A stretch of 19,048 bases of DNA from Streptomyces sp. NRRL F-4489 (GCF_001509485.1 NZ_LLZI01000009.1:1-19048); one strand, 5' to 3'; shown: positions 6,147 through 13,254, counted from the stretch's first letter. A program made the numbers and translations. Notes: generated by a model not told the origin, from the sequence alone.

Positions 6147-7012
6147 CGGGGGGCTCCTGTGGTGTTCGTGGTGTCGGGGGTGGGCGGGGCGGACGCCGCG
6201 TGGGCGGTCCAGGGGTCGGTGACCGTACGGGAGACGTGCGTGCGCAGTCCCCAGCCGTGCCGGTCGGAGACCGCGTCGAGCTGGGCCGCGGCCTGCTCGC
6301 ACCACGGCCATTCGGTGGCCCAGTGGGCCGCGTCCAGCAGCGCCAGCGGGCTGTGCTGGACGGCCTCGGAGGCCGGGTGGTGACGCAGGTCGGCGGTGAG
6401 GAACGCGTCCACACCGGCCGCCCGTACGTCGTCGAAGAGGCTGTCGCCGGAGCCGCCGGAGACCGCCAGGGTGCGGATCTCGCGGTCCGGGTCGCCGGCC
6501 GCCCGGACGCCCTGCGCGGTGGCGGGCAGGCGGGCGGCGGCGTACGCGGTGAGCTCGGCGAGCGTCATCGGGTGCGGGAGTTCGCAGATCCGGCCCAGGC
6601 CGCGGCGGCCGGCCGGATCGGTCGGGTCCGGCACCAGGGGCCGCAGGACCCGCAGGTCCAGGGCGCCGGCCAGGGCGTCGGAGACGCCGGGGTCGGCGGT
6701 GTCGGCGTTGGTGTGCGCGACATGCAGGGCGATGTCGTGCTTGATGAGGGTGTGCACCACCTTGCCCTTGAAGGTGGACGCCGCGACCGTGGTCGTCCCG
6801 CGCAGATAGAGCGGGTGGTGGGTGACGAGGAGGTCGGCGCCGAGCCGGACCGCCTCGTCAACGGTCTCCTGGACCGGGTCGACGGCGAACAGCACCCGGC
6901 TGACCTCGGCCCCGGGGTCGCCGCAGACGGTGCCGACGGCGTCCCATCCTTCGGCCCGCTCGGGGGGCCAGAGGACGTCGAGCGCGGCGAGGACTTCAGA
7001 CAGTGCGGGCAC
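6143..7012 (-). CDS. Nif3-like dinuclear metal centre hexameric protein
   Basis: This 289-residue cytoplasmic protein belongs to the Nif3/YbgI/DUF34 family, which forms a toroidal hexamer with two metal ions per subunit. The metal ligands are visible: His65 and His66 in VTHHPLYL, His100 and Asp104 in HVAHTNADTADPG, and His230 and Glu234 in DAAHWATEW. Links to GTP cyclohydrolase I-like or metal-handling activity are reported for members, but the physiological role is unsettled. The start is GTG 7012; a GGAGGGG sequence lies about 12 bases upstream, a little far. The last residues (TTNTTGAPR) are low-complexity and contain the Shine-Dalgarno site of the next gene. It is the first gene of the three-gene operon. 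Confidence 0.93.
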   Translation of the reverse strand: MPALSEVLAALDVLWPPERAEGWDAVGTVCGDPGAEVSRVLFAVDPVQETVDEAVRLGADLLVTHHPLYLRGTTTVAASTFKGKVVHTLIKHDIALHVAHTNADTADPGVSDALAGALDLRVLRPLVPDPTDPAGRRGLGRICELPHPMTLAELTAYAAARLPATAQGVRAAGDPDREIRTLAVSGGSGDSLFDDVRAAGVDAFLTADLRHHPASEAVQHSPLALLDAAHWATEWPWCEQAAAQLDAVSDRHGWGLRTHVSRTVTDPWTAHAASAPPTPDTTNTTGAPR

Positions 7013-7045
7013 GGGGGAAGGTTACCCCTCCGCCGCACCCGCGTG

Positions 7046-7073
7046 CCGGGCCGCGGTCGCCACCGGGGCCCGG
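7046..7073 (-). terminator. Hairpin downstream of the iron-siderophore binding protein gene
   Basis: CCGGGCC (7046-7052) pairs with GGCCCGG (7067-7073) and, inside, CGGT (7054-7057) pairs with ACCG (7062-7065) around a four-base loop, with one G/G mismatch. It lies 19 bases after the stop codon at 7092 and before the Nif3 start, so it probably separates the two minus-strand genes. Confidence 0.65.
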
Positions 7074-7091
7074 GGGCTGCCGCCTCTCCCG

Positions 7092-8123
7092 TTACGGGAC
7101 GAGGAAGCCGCGCAGATCGTCCAGGACCTTGTCGGCCGCGGTGACGCCGAGGCCGAGGTACCAGGTCTCGTCGTCGACGTTCTTGGCGTGGCCGGCCTTG
7201 ACGGCCTTGAGGTTCTTCCAGAGCGGGTTCTGCTCGGCGGTGTCGCGCTTGGTGGACTTCGGGTCGCCGTAGACGCCGGTGAAGATCCAGTCGGCGTCGG
7301 CCTGGCCGATGTTCTCCGGGCTGACCTCGACGGCGAGGTCGTCGGCCTGCTGGTTGTGCGGGCGCGGCAGGCCGACGTCCTTGAGGAGGGTGCCGATGAA
7401 CGAGCGCTGGGCGTAGAGGCGGGTGAACTGCGGCATGTAGCGCAGCATCGTCACCGTCGGCTTCTTCGGGCCGATGTCGTCGCCGAGCTTCTTGGCCTTG
7501 GCCTCGTAGGCGGCCAGTGCGCTCTTGGCCTCCGCGGTCTTGTCCAGCGCGGCGGCGTTGAGCAGGTAGTTCTGCTTCCAGGTGAAGCCGGGGCGGATCG
7601 AGAAGACGGTCGGGGCGATCTGGCTGAGCTGGCGGTACTGCTTCTCGGCGCGCAGCTTGCTGCCCAGGATGAGGTCGGGCTTGAGGGCGTTGACGGCCTC
7701 CAGGTTGAGCCCGTTGATCGTGCCGACGCTCTTGGGGTGGCCGGCCTTGGCGGCGAGGTAGTCCGGGAGCGCGGCGTCGCCCTCGGTGGGCGCGTAGCCG
7801 ACCGGCTTGATGCCGAGCGAGACGACGTTGTCCAGTTCACCGACGTCGAGGACGACCACGCGCCTGGGGGCGGACTTGAGGGTGGTGGTGCCCATCGCGT
7901 GCCGGACGGTGCGCGGGAACTGCCCCGGCGCGGCGCCGGTGCCCATCTTCGCGGTCTCGTCGGCGGCCGTGCCGAAGTCCTTGCCGCCCTGGGCGACGGA
8001 CTTCGAGCCCGCGCCGCGGTCGCCGCCGCCGTCCGCACCGGAGGAGCCGCAGTCGGTGAGCGCGAGGGCGCCGGCGGCGGCGAGGGCCAGGGCCGCGGCG
8101 GCGCCGCGGAGGCGAAGGGGCAT
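7092..8123 (-). CDS. Iron-siderophore ABC transporter substrate-binding lipoprotein
   Basis: This 343-residue protein is a FecB/FhuD-type periplasmic-binding protein: RRVVVLDVGELDNVVSLGIKPVGY opens the first lobe, LNLEAVNALKPDLILGSK follows, and the C-terminal helix pattern ends with LDDLRGFLVP. It would bind a ferric siderophore outside the membrane and pass it to an ABC permease, none of which is encoded in this window. The N-terminus is a lipoprotein signal peptide: MPLRLRG, a hydrophobic Ala/Leu core, then Cys25. The lipobox reads LTDC, with Asp at -1 instead of the usual Gly, Ala or Ser. A Gly/Ser/Asp-rich tether follows. An IdeR/DmdR-like box lies 84 bp upstream, so iron repression is expected. 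It is an orphan binding protein with its own promoter and terminator. Confidence 0.92.
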   Translation of the reverse strand: MPLRLRGAAAALALAAAGALALTDCGSSGADGGGDRGAGSKSVAQGGKDFGTAADETAKMGTGAAPGQFPRTVRHAMGTTTLKSAPRRVVVLDVGELDNVVSLGIKPVGYAPTEGDAALPDYLAAKAGHPKSVGTINGLNLEAVNALKPDLILGSKLRAEKQYRQLSQIAPTVFSIRPGFTWKQNYLLNAAALDKTAEAKSALAAYEAKAKKLGDDIGPKKPTVTMLRYMPQFTRLYAQRSFIGTLLKDVGLPRPHNQQADDLAVEVSPENIGQADADWIFTGVYGDPKSTKRDTAEQNPLWKNLKAVKAGHAKNVDDETWYLGLGVTAADKVLDDLRGFLVP

Positions 8124-8206
8124 CGGTCACTCCAGTCGTACGGGCGCCGGCGGACGGCACGCGGAACGGCGCGGCGGTACGGGGAGCACCCCGGCCCGCC
8201 AGCAAC

Positions 8207-8225
8207 TTAGGTCACCCTAACTTTA
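8207..8225 (-). promoter_or_regulatory. Iron box (IdeR/DmdR1-type operator)
   Basis: Read on the minus strand this 19-mer matches the recalled consensus TTAGGTTAGGCTCACCTAA at 15 of 19 positions, with the inner and right parts best kept (TTAGGGTGACCTAA). It lies in the divergent region, 84 bp before the siderophore-binding protein start. This is the expected place and family for a DmdR1 operator. Confidence 0.75.
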
Positions 8226-8316
8226 CGCATCCTTGAATCGCCCAGCACACCCACCCCTCCCCCGACCGGCGAACCGGACAACCGCCACCCTTATGCGTGA
8301 AGACCCGCAACTGCCG

Positions 8317-8346
8317 TTGATCGGCCGGAAGTGCGAAAACTAACGT
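8317..8346 (+). promoter_or_regulatory. Candidate promoter of the propeller-like gene
   Basis: TTGATC (8317-8322), an 18-bp spacer and TAACGT (8341-8346, fitting TANNNT) are placed so that transcription would begin near 8353, leaving a short leader that contains the Shine-Dalgarno site at 8356-8363. Confidence 0.45.
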
Positions 8347-8369
8347 TCCGTCACTGGAGGTGGCACCCG

Positions 8370-9680
8370 ATGACGATCTGTGCCGATCACCGTGCCGGTG
8401 AGCACACCGCGGCCGCGCACGGCCCGCACCCCGCGGCGCTGACGCTGGCCGCCGACGGCTCGTACGCCGCCCGGCTCACCCGGCACGGCGACGCCGCCGG
8501 GAGCTGGTATCCGGAGCGCTGGACGATCGGCGGCCCGGAGCCGTACGCGGTCCCGCTGGCCGGCTGCCAGCCCGAGGAGCCGGACAGCGGGGTGCTGCCG
8601 CTCGCGGACGGCCGCGTGGTGCTGGTCCGCCGGGTCGCCGACCGCTTCACCGTCTCCCTGCTCTCCCCCACCGGGCCCGGCACCCGGGAGGAGCTGCTGG
8701 GCGCGGTGGTGGCGGACGCGCTGACGCTGCTGCCGCCCGCCCCGGGCGGGCTGCTGGCCTACGCGCTGGCGCCCGCCGGCCCGGAGGCCACCGGGCTGTG
8801 GCTGGTGCACGGCGGCACCAACGGGCCCGAGCGGGTCGCGGTGGTGCCGGGCCGGTGCGCCGGCGGCGTCTGGCTGGACCACGGCGGGCGGCTGCTGGCG
8901 CTGGACCGGGAGCTGGGCGGCCGCACCAAGACGGTGCTGGTCGATCTGGCGCGCGGCGGCGAGATCAGCCCCCTGCTCCAGATCACCGAGGACAGCGAGG
9001 ACCGGCTGCTGCTCGCCGATCCGGACAGCGGACTGCTGCTCGTCCGCTCGAACGCGCCCGGCCACGACCGGCTGGGCTGGGGCGTCCTGGGGAGCGCGCG
9101 GCCGGTGCGCTTCCCGGAGTCCCTGCGCGCGCCCGATATGGCGGTGGTGCCGTTCGCGGTCCAGCCGGGGCGGGGGCGGCCGGCGGAGCACTGCGCGGTG
9201 GCGTTCCGGCTGGAGGGGCCGGGCGGGACGCGGCTGGGCGTGTGGCGGCCGGCGGACCGGCGGCTCGCGCAGTTCCCGGCCCCGGACGGCTGGCTGGCGG
9301 GCAGCGGCCGGTGGACGCCGGAGGGGGAGCTGCTGCTGCCGTACGCGACGGCGGCGGTGCCGTGCGGGGTGGCGCGGATGGCCATACCGCTGGGGGCGGT
9401 GGCGGAGGGGGGGGGTCCGGGGGCGGCTTCCGGTACGGGACCGGGGGCGGGTGCGGCTACGGGGGCAGGCCCGGTGGACGGCTCGGCGCACGCCCCAGGG
9501 ATCGGCCGTGCAACTCACGCTCCTGGCGCGGGAATTGTCCCGGAAGCGGGCGAAAACGCCGCCCCATCCGTCCCCTCCGCACCACCGAATTCCCCCGGCG
9601 CGGAACCGTTCGGCTCCCCCGCGCATCCCCGTTTGTGCAGGCCGGTGCCCCTGCAACAGGCGCCGCTCGCGGCCCGGTAG
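8370..9680 (+). CDS. Conserved hypothetical protein, propeller-like, with variable C-terminal linker
   Basis: I do not recognise this 436-residue protein. The start ATG 8370 follows GGAGGTGG (8356-8363) by six bases; the frame is open further upstream to 8331, but that part lacks a ribosome site. Residues 20-345 show recurring short strand motifs such as DGSYAARLTRHGD, LADGRVVLVRR and HGGRLLALDREL, which suggest a beta-propeller, as in WD/Kelch-like or the N-terminal part of prolyl-oligopeptidase-type proteins. There is no Ser-Asp-His peptidase domain, no signal peptide and no transmembrane helix. About residues 347-420 are Gly/Ala/Pro-rich low complexity, followed by the more ordered tail CRPVPLQQAPLAAR. 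A run of nine G (9407-9415) falls in the linker. It is divergent from the iron-siderophore lipoprotein gene, but a functional link is not shown. Confidence 0.7.
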   Translation: MTICADHRAGEHTAAAHGPHPAALTLAADGSYAARLTRHGDAAGSWYPERWTIGGPEPYAVPLAGCQPEEPDSGVLPLADGRVVLVRRVADRFTVSLLSPTGPGTREELLGAVVADALTLLPPAPGGLLAYALAPAGPEATGLWLVHGGTNGPERVAVVPGRCAGGVWLDHGGRLLALDRELGGRTKTVLVDLARGGEISPLLQITEDSEDRLLLADPDSGLLLVRSNAPGHDRLGWGVLGSARPVRFPESLRAPDMAVVPFAVQPGRGRPAEHCAVAFRLEGPGGTRLGVWRPADRRLAQFPAPDGWLAGSGRWTPEGELLLPYATAAVPCGVARMAIPLGAVAEGGGPGAASGTGPGAGAATGAGPVDGSAHAPGIGRATHAPGAGIVPEAGENAAPSVPSAPPNSPGAEPFGSPAHPRLCRPVPLQQAPLAAR

Positions 9681-9709
9681 GCGCGGTGGAGCGCGGAAAA
9701 CCACCCCGT

Positions 9710-9715
9710 TAGAAT
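9710..9715 (+). promoter_or_regulatory. Candidate -10 box before the small-protein gene
   Basis: TAGAAT fits the actinobacterial -10 pattern and is the most AT-rich hexamer in the gap after the propeller-like gene. No matching -35 hexamer is seen, so this is a weak call. Transcription would begin near 9722 and give a leader of about 120 nt. Confidence 0.3.
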
Positions 9716-9773
9716 TCCGGGCGGGGGCTGTGCAGCCGGTTGACCCGGCCACGACGGCACCGCACGGGCCATG

Positions 9774-9791
9774 CCCCGGCGGGAGCCGGGG
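9774..9791 (+). other. Hairpin with GGGA loop in leader of the small ORF, or terminator of the propeller-like gene
   Basis: CCCCGGC (9774-9780) pairs with GCCGGGG (9785-9791) around the four-base loop GGGA. It lies 93 bp after the stop of the upstream gene and 50 bp before the small ORF, so either role is possible. A second small inverted repeat, GGCTG-TG-CAGCC, lies at 9726-9737. Confidence 0.4.
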
Positions 9792-9840
9792 AGGTCCCGA
9801 CGCGTACAGCTGCAAGCGATCCGACGGAGTGACTCTTTCC

Positions 9841-10008
9841 ATGTCCGAAGCCCGAACCGACACGACCCAGGCGCGCCCCCAGGCGGCAGCCGCCCAGGCC
9901 GAGGCCGCAGGCTCCGGCAGGCACCGCGGTCCGGCCGCCGCCGCCGAGCAGACGCAGGAAGCGGCGCACGGGCGGCACCGCAGGGACCAGCAGGCCCGGA
10001 CCGCCTGA
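9841..10008 (+). CDS. Small 55-residue protein with two GRHR motifs
   Basis: This short ORF begins MSEARTDTTQARPQAAA and has no cysteine, no hydrophobic core and no signal peptide. Two basic motifs, GSGRHRG and HGRHRR, are separated by an Ala/Gln-rich stretch, so the protein is hydrophilic, probably disordered and possibly nucleic-acid binding. The ATG follows GGAG (9826-9829) by 11 bases, a long but usable spacing. An in-frame open extension runs upstream into the previous gene, but it has no Shine-Dalgarno site. A very strong terminator begins 17 bases after the stop, which supports this as a real transcription unit. I cannot name a function. An alternative is that the RNA itself is the product. 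Confidence 0.55.
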   Translation: MSEARTDTTQARPQAAAAQAEAAGSGRHRGPAAAAEQTQEAAHGRHRRDQQARTA

Positions 10009-10025
10009 GCGCGGCCCGGGAGGGC

Positions 10026-10074
10026 AACGGCCGCGGCCGCCGCCTCGCGTATGCGGGCGGCGGCCGCGGCCGTT
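10026..10074. terminator. Strong bidirectional terminator, 19-bp perfect stem
   Basis: Bases 10026-10044 and 10056-10074 form a perfect 19-bp GC-rich stem; inside, CGC (10046-10048) and GCG (10053-10055) extend it around a GTAT loop with one bulged T. It lies between the small ORF (+) and the SDR gene (-), whose stop is at 10108-10110, so it can serve both. Confidence 0.9.
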
Positions 10075-10107
10075 CGCGCGTCCGGGCGGCCGCGCGCCCC
10101 GGGGGCG

Positions 10108-11049
10108 TCAGCCGTGCTTGAGCCCCAGCACCTCGGGCGCCGCGAAGGTCTCCCCGGCCGGGCGGGCGGCGTAGTACGGAGTGAGCAGGCCGTCCAGCTC
10201 CTCGTAGGTGAAGAAGTCCTTGGCGGTGTCGAACTGGGCGCCTATACGGGGCCGTTCGGCGATCGCCACCATGCCGCCGTGGACGACGAGCAGCTGGCCG
10301 GTGATCCGGGCGGCGGCCGGTGAGGCGAGGTAGCCGACCAGCGGGGCGACGTGCTCGGGCGCGAGCGGGTCGGGCCGGCCGTCCCCGGGGGCAGCGAAGC
10401 CGGCGAAGACGTCCTCGGTCATGCGGGTGCGGGCGCGCGGGCAGATGGCGTTGGCGGTCACGCCGTACTTGCCGAGCGCCAGCGCGGTGGACGTCGTCAG
10501 GCCGACGATGCCGCCCTTGGCCGCGGCGTAGTTGGGCTGGCCCGCCGAACCGGCCAGGAACGCCTCGGAGGAGGTGTTGACGATCCGGCCGTGCACCGGG
10601 GCGCCGGTCTCCTTGGCGCGGTCCCGCCAGTGGGCCGACGCGAAGTGCGTGGTGTTGAAATGGCCTTTGAGGTGGACCCGGATGACCGAGTCCCACTCGT
10701 CCTCCGTCATGGAGAACACCATCCGGTCCCGCAGGATTCCCGCGTTGTTGACCAGGATGTCCAGCCGGCCGTACGTATCGATGGCCAACTGGACAAGCTC
10801 TCCGGCCTGTTGGTGGTCGGCGACGTCGCCGGTGTGGACGGTGGCCCGGCCGCCGGCCGCGCGGATCGCCTCGGCGGTCTCCTCGGCGGGCGCGGACGAG
10901 GCCGTACCGGACCCGTCCCGTCCGGTCTGACCGAAGTCGTTGACGACGACCCGGGCGCCGAGGCGGGCGAGTTCCAGGGCCTCGGCGCGGCCCAGACCGC
11001 GTCCGGCACCGGTGACGATCGCGGTCAGGCCCTCCAGTGGCTGTGCCAT
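10108..11049 (-). CDS. SDR-family (3R)-hydroxyacyl-CoA dehydrogenase-type oxidoreductase
   Basis: This 313-residue short-chain dehydrogenase starts at ATG 11049 after AGGAGAGGA. It shows the cofactor loop TGAGRGLG (13-20), NDFG (37-40), NNAG (101-104), and the catalytic Ser161, Tyr174 and Lys178 (YAAAK). The segment VHLKGHF (125-131) replaces the usual Asn of the SDR tetrad and is typical of the dehydrogenase half of peroxisomal multifunctional enzyme type 2, which oxidises (3R)-hydroxyacyl-CoA with NAD. The protein is longer than plain FabG (about 245) and has a C-terminal extension of about 55 residues after the SDR core. It is the last gene of the MaoC / alcohol dehydrogenase / SDR operon, which points to beta-oxidation of fatty acyl or steroid side chains. 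The open frame that continues to 12090 is spurious. Confidence 0.92.
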   Translation of the reverse strand: MAQPLEGLTAIVTGAGRGLGRAEALELARLGARVVVNDFGQTGRDGSGTASSAPAEETAEAIRAAGGRATVHTGDVADHQQAGELVQLAIDTYGRLDILVNNAGILRDRMVFSMTEDEWDSVIRVHLKGHFNTTHFASAHWRDRAKETGAPVHGRIVNTSSEAFLAGSAGQPNYAAAKGGIVGLTTSTALALGKYGVTANAICPRARTRMTEDVFAGFAAPGDGRPDPLAPEHVAPLVGYLASPAAARITGQLLVVHGGMVAIAERPRIGAQFDTAKDFFTYEELDGLLTPYYAARPAGETFAAPEVLGLKHG

Positions 11050-11129
11050 GCGTGTCCTCTCCTGGTGCTGACCCGTGGGGGTGCTGTCCCCTGGGGTGCG
11101 GTGGCGTGGCGTTCTCCCCGGGGCGGGCG

Positions 11130-12206
11130 TCAGATCTCGATGCAGGTGCGCAGGGCGGTGCCCGAACGCATCTGGTCCAGCGCGTCGTTGATGCCGTCGA
11201 GCCGGACCCGGTGGGTGATCAGCCCTTCGAGGTCGATCCGGCCGGCCCGCCACAGGGCGATCGCCCGCTCGTAGGAGCGCAGCACGTCCGCGCCCCCGTA
11301 GAGCGACGGCAGGATCCGCTTCTCGTCGAAGAACAGCTCGAACATGTTGACCTGGAAGGTGTCGTCCATCGCGCCCGCGCCGACCACGCAGAGCGTGCCG
11401 CCGCGCCGGGTGGTCTCGTAGGCGGTGCGGGCGGTGGCTGACTTGCCGACGACCTCGAAGACGTAGTCGAAGCCCTCGCCCCCGGTGATCCGGGCCTTGG
11501 CGTCGGCGAGTTCCTCCGGGGCGACGGCCTCGGTGGCGCCGAAGCGGAGGGCGGCCTCGCGGCGGGCCGCCACCGGGTCGACGGCGACGATCTGGGCCGC
11601 GCCGCAGGCCCGCGCCCCCTGGATGACGGAGATGCCGACGCCGCCGCAGCCGATCACCGCCACCGAGGACGCGGCCTCGACCCTGGCGGTGTTCAGAGCG
11701 GCGCCGAGCCCGGTGGTGACGCCGCAGCCGATCAGCGCGGCGATCTCGTAGGGCACGTCGTCGGGGATCGGGACGGCGCAGTTGGCGGCGACCACGACCT
11801 CCTCGGCGAAGGTGCCGGTCCCGGCGAAGCCGAAGACATCGCCGCCGGGGCGCTGGAAGTTGGGCGTACCGGCGTTCATGAACCCGGCCAGGCACAGGTG
11901 GGTCTGGCCGCGCTTGCAGGACGGGCAGCTGCCGCAGGCGGGCAGCCAGCACATCAGCACCCGGTCGCCCGGGGAGAGGCCGGTGACCCCGTCGCCGACG
12001 TCGAGGATCTCCCCGGCGCCCTCGTGCCCGGGGACGAACGGCGCGGGCTGCGGCAGGACCCCGCTCATCGCGGAGAGGTCGGAGTGGCACAGCCCGGTGG
12101 CCCGGATGCGGATCCGGACCCGGCCGGGCCCGAACCCGACCGCCTCGACGTCGTCGAGCACCTCCAGCGTGTCCCGTCCCGTCTCGTGCTGTACGGCTGC
12201 GCGCAT
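11130..12206 (-). CDS. Zinc-dependent alcohol dehydrogenase (class III-like MDR)
   Basis: This 358-residue medium-chain dehydrogenase would oxidise an alcohol to an aldehyde or ketone with NAD(P). The catalytic zinc ligands are Cys40, His61 with Glu62, and Cys161; the structural zinc is bound by Cys91, Cys94, Cys97 and Cys105 (CGSCPSCKRGQTHLC); the Rossmann loop is GCGGVG (186-191). I chose ATG 12206 because AAGGAG lies 8 bases before it; an ATG at 12251 adds 15 residues without a ribosome site. It resembles the AdhX/AdhB group of actinobacteria; formaldehyde-mycothiol dehydrogenase is a relative, but the surrounding genes favour a lipid or alcohol substrate. It lies between the MaoC and SDR genes, 130 bp after the first and 80 bp before the second. 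Confidence 0.92.
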   Translation of the reverse strand: MRAAVQHETGRDTLEVLDDVEAVGFGPGRVRIRIRATGLCHSDLSAMSGVLPQPAPFVPGHEGAGEILDVGDGVTGLSPGDRVLMCWLPACGSCPSCKRGQTHLCLAGFMNAGTPNFQRPGGDVFGFAGTGTFAEEVVVAANCAVPIPDDVPYEIAALIGCGVTTGLGAALNTARVEAASSVAVIGCGGVGISVIQGARACGAAQIVAVDPVAARREAALRFGATEAVAPEELADAKARITGGEGFDYVFEVVGKSATARTAYETTRRGGTLCVVGAGAMDDTFQVNMFELFFDEKRILPSLYGGADVLRSYERAIALWRAGRIDLEGLITHRVRLDGINDALDQMRSGTALRTCIEI

Positions 12207-12336
12207 GGCTACGGCTCCTTTTCGCGGATTCGGCGGCACAAGGGAACGCATGGCGGTGCGGGGTGGTGTGGGGTGGTGCGGTGGTTCTCGGTGGCGGCGT
12301 GGGGTGGGGCCATGGGGAGCGCGGGCCGCCGCCGCG

Positions 12337-13254
12337 CTACCGGTACGTCACGCTGGTGTCCGCCAGTACCGGCGCGTCGTCCCGGTCGGCGGCGGTGACG
12401 GAGAGCACCAGCCGGCCGCCGCCCGCCCCGGCCGGCTCCTGGCCGTTCTCCCCCGCCGGCTCGTCCCGCCAGATCCGGATCCGCAGCGTCTCCCCCGGGA
12501 ACACCACCCCGGCGAACCGCGCCGTGAACTCCCGCACCCGCGCCACGTCCCCGCCGAGCGCGGTGTCCACCGCCGCCTTGAGCGCCACCCCGTAGGAGCA
12601 CAGCCCGTGCAGGATCGGCCGGTCGAAGCCGGCGAGCTTGGCGAACTCCGGGTCGGCGTGCAGCGGGTTCCAGTCGCCGGAGAGCCGGTAGAGCAGCGCC
12701 TGGTCCGGGCGGATGCGGCGTTCGGTGGTCAGGTCGGGGGCGCGGTCCGGGAGGTCGCCGCGGACCGAGGGGCCGCGTTCGCCGCCGAAGCCGCCCTCGC
12801 CGCGGACGAAGATCTGGGTGTCGCAGGTCCACAACGGGCCCTCGTCGTCGGCGACTTCGGAGCGCAGCACGATGACGGCCGCCTTTCCCTTGTCGTAGAC
12901 GGCGGGGACGGTGGAGGTCTGGGTGGCGCGGCCGCGCACCGGGAGGGGCCGGTGCACGGTGACGGTCTGCCCGCCGTGCAGGACGGCGGCGAGGTCCACG
13001 TCGATCCCGGGGGCGGAGAGGCCGCCGGCCAGCGCCATGCCGCCGCCGGCGACGGTGGCGAAGCTGGGCAGGACGTGCAGCGCGCTCTCCAGGGTGTAGC
13101 GGAGTTCGTCCGGGTCGGTGGCGGCGTGCGGTGCCTCCGGGGTGGGGGCGCCGGCCCCGATACCGAGGTGGTAGAGCTGGACGTCCTTGTGGTCCCAGGC
13201 GAGTTCGGTGGTCCGCGGCTCGGCGGAGGTGGCCTTGGCGGCGTCGATGGGCAT
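12337..13254 (-). CDS. MaoC-family (R)-specific enoyl-CoA hydratase 2 (double hot-dog)
   Basis: This 305-residue protein has the hydratase 2 signature at residues 189-221: YRLSGDWNPLHADPEFAKLA followed by GFDRPILHG, with catalytic Asp194 and His199. The N-terminal half (from AWDHKDVQLYHLGIGAG) is the degenerate hot-dog repeat found in MFE-2 hydratases and their actinobacterial homologues. It would hydrate trans-2-enoyl-CoA to (3R)-hydroxyacyl-CoA, the substrate for the SDR gene two places downstream. ATG 13254 is preceded by AAGGAG (about 11 bases). The open frame continues to 13539 but crosses the operator, hairpins and likely transcription start, so that start is rejected. It is the first gene of the operon and is expected to be under the KstR-like operator. 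Confidence 0.92.
   Translation of the reverse strand: MPIDAAKATSAEPRTTELAWDHKDVQLYHLGIGAGAPTPEAPHAATDPDELRYTLESALHVLPSFATVAGGGMALAGGLSAPGIDVDLAAVLHGGQTVTVHRPLPVRGRATQTSTVPAVYDKGKAAVIVLRSEVADDEGPLWTCDTQIFVRGEGGFGGERGPSVRGDLPDRAPDLTTERRIRPDQALLYRLSGDWNPLHADPEFAKLAGFDRPILHGLCSYGVALKAAVDTALGGDVARVREFTARFAGVVFPGETLRIRIWRDEPAGENGQEPAGAGGGRLVLSVTAADRDDAPVLADTSVTYR

Noticed and set aside
6147..6311. Longer form of the zinc-ribbon protein starting at ATG 6311
   Set aside because: The extra 55 residues are Arg/Pro/His-rich, lie antiphase inside the end of the Nif3 gene, and have no ribosome site; the CTG at 6146 has one.
9740..9768. TTGACC at 9740-9745 as a -35 box for the small ORF
   Set aside because: No TANNNT hexamer occurs 16-19 bp downstream.
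10108..12090. A 660-residue fusion of the SDR with an Arg-rich N-terminal domain
   Set aside because: The N-terminal part is the alcohol dehydrogenase gene read in another frame; the SDR has its own ATG and AGGAG at 11049.
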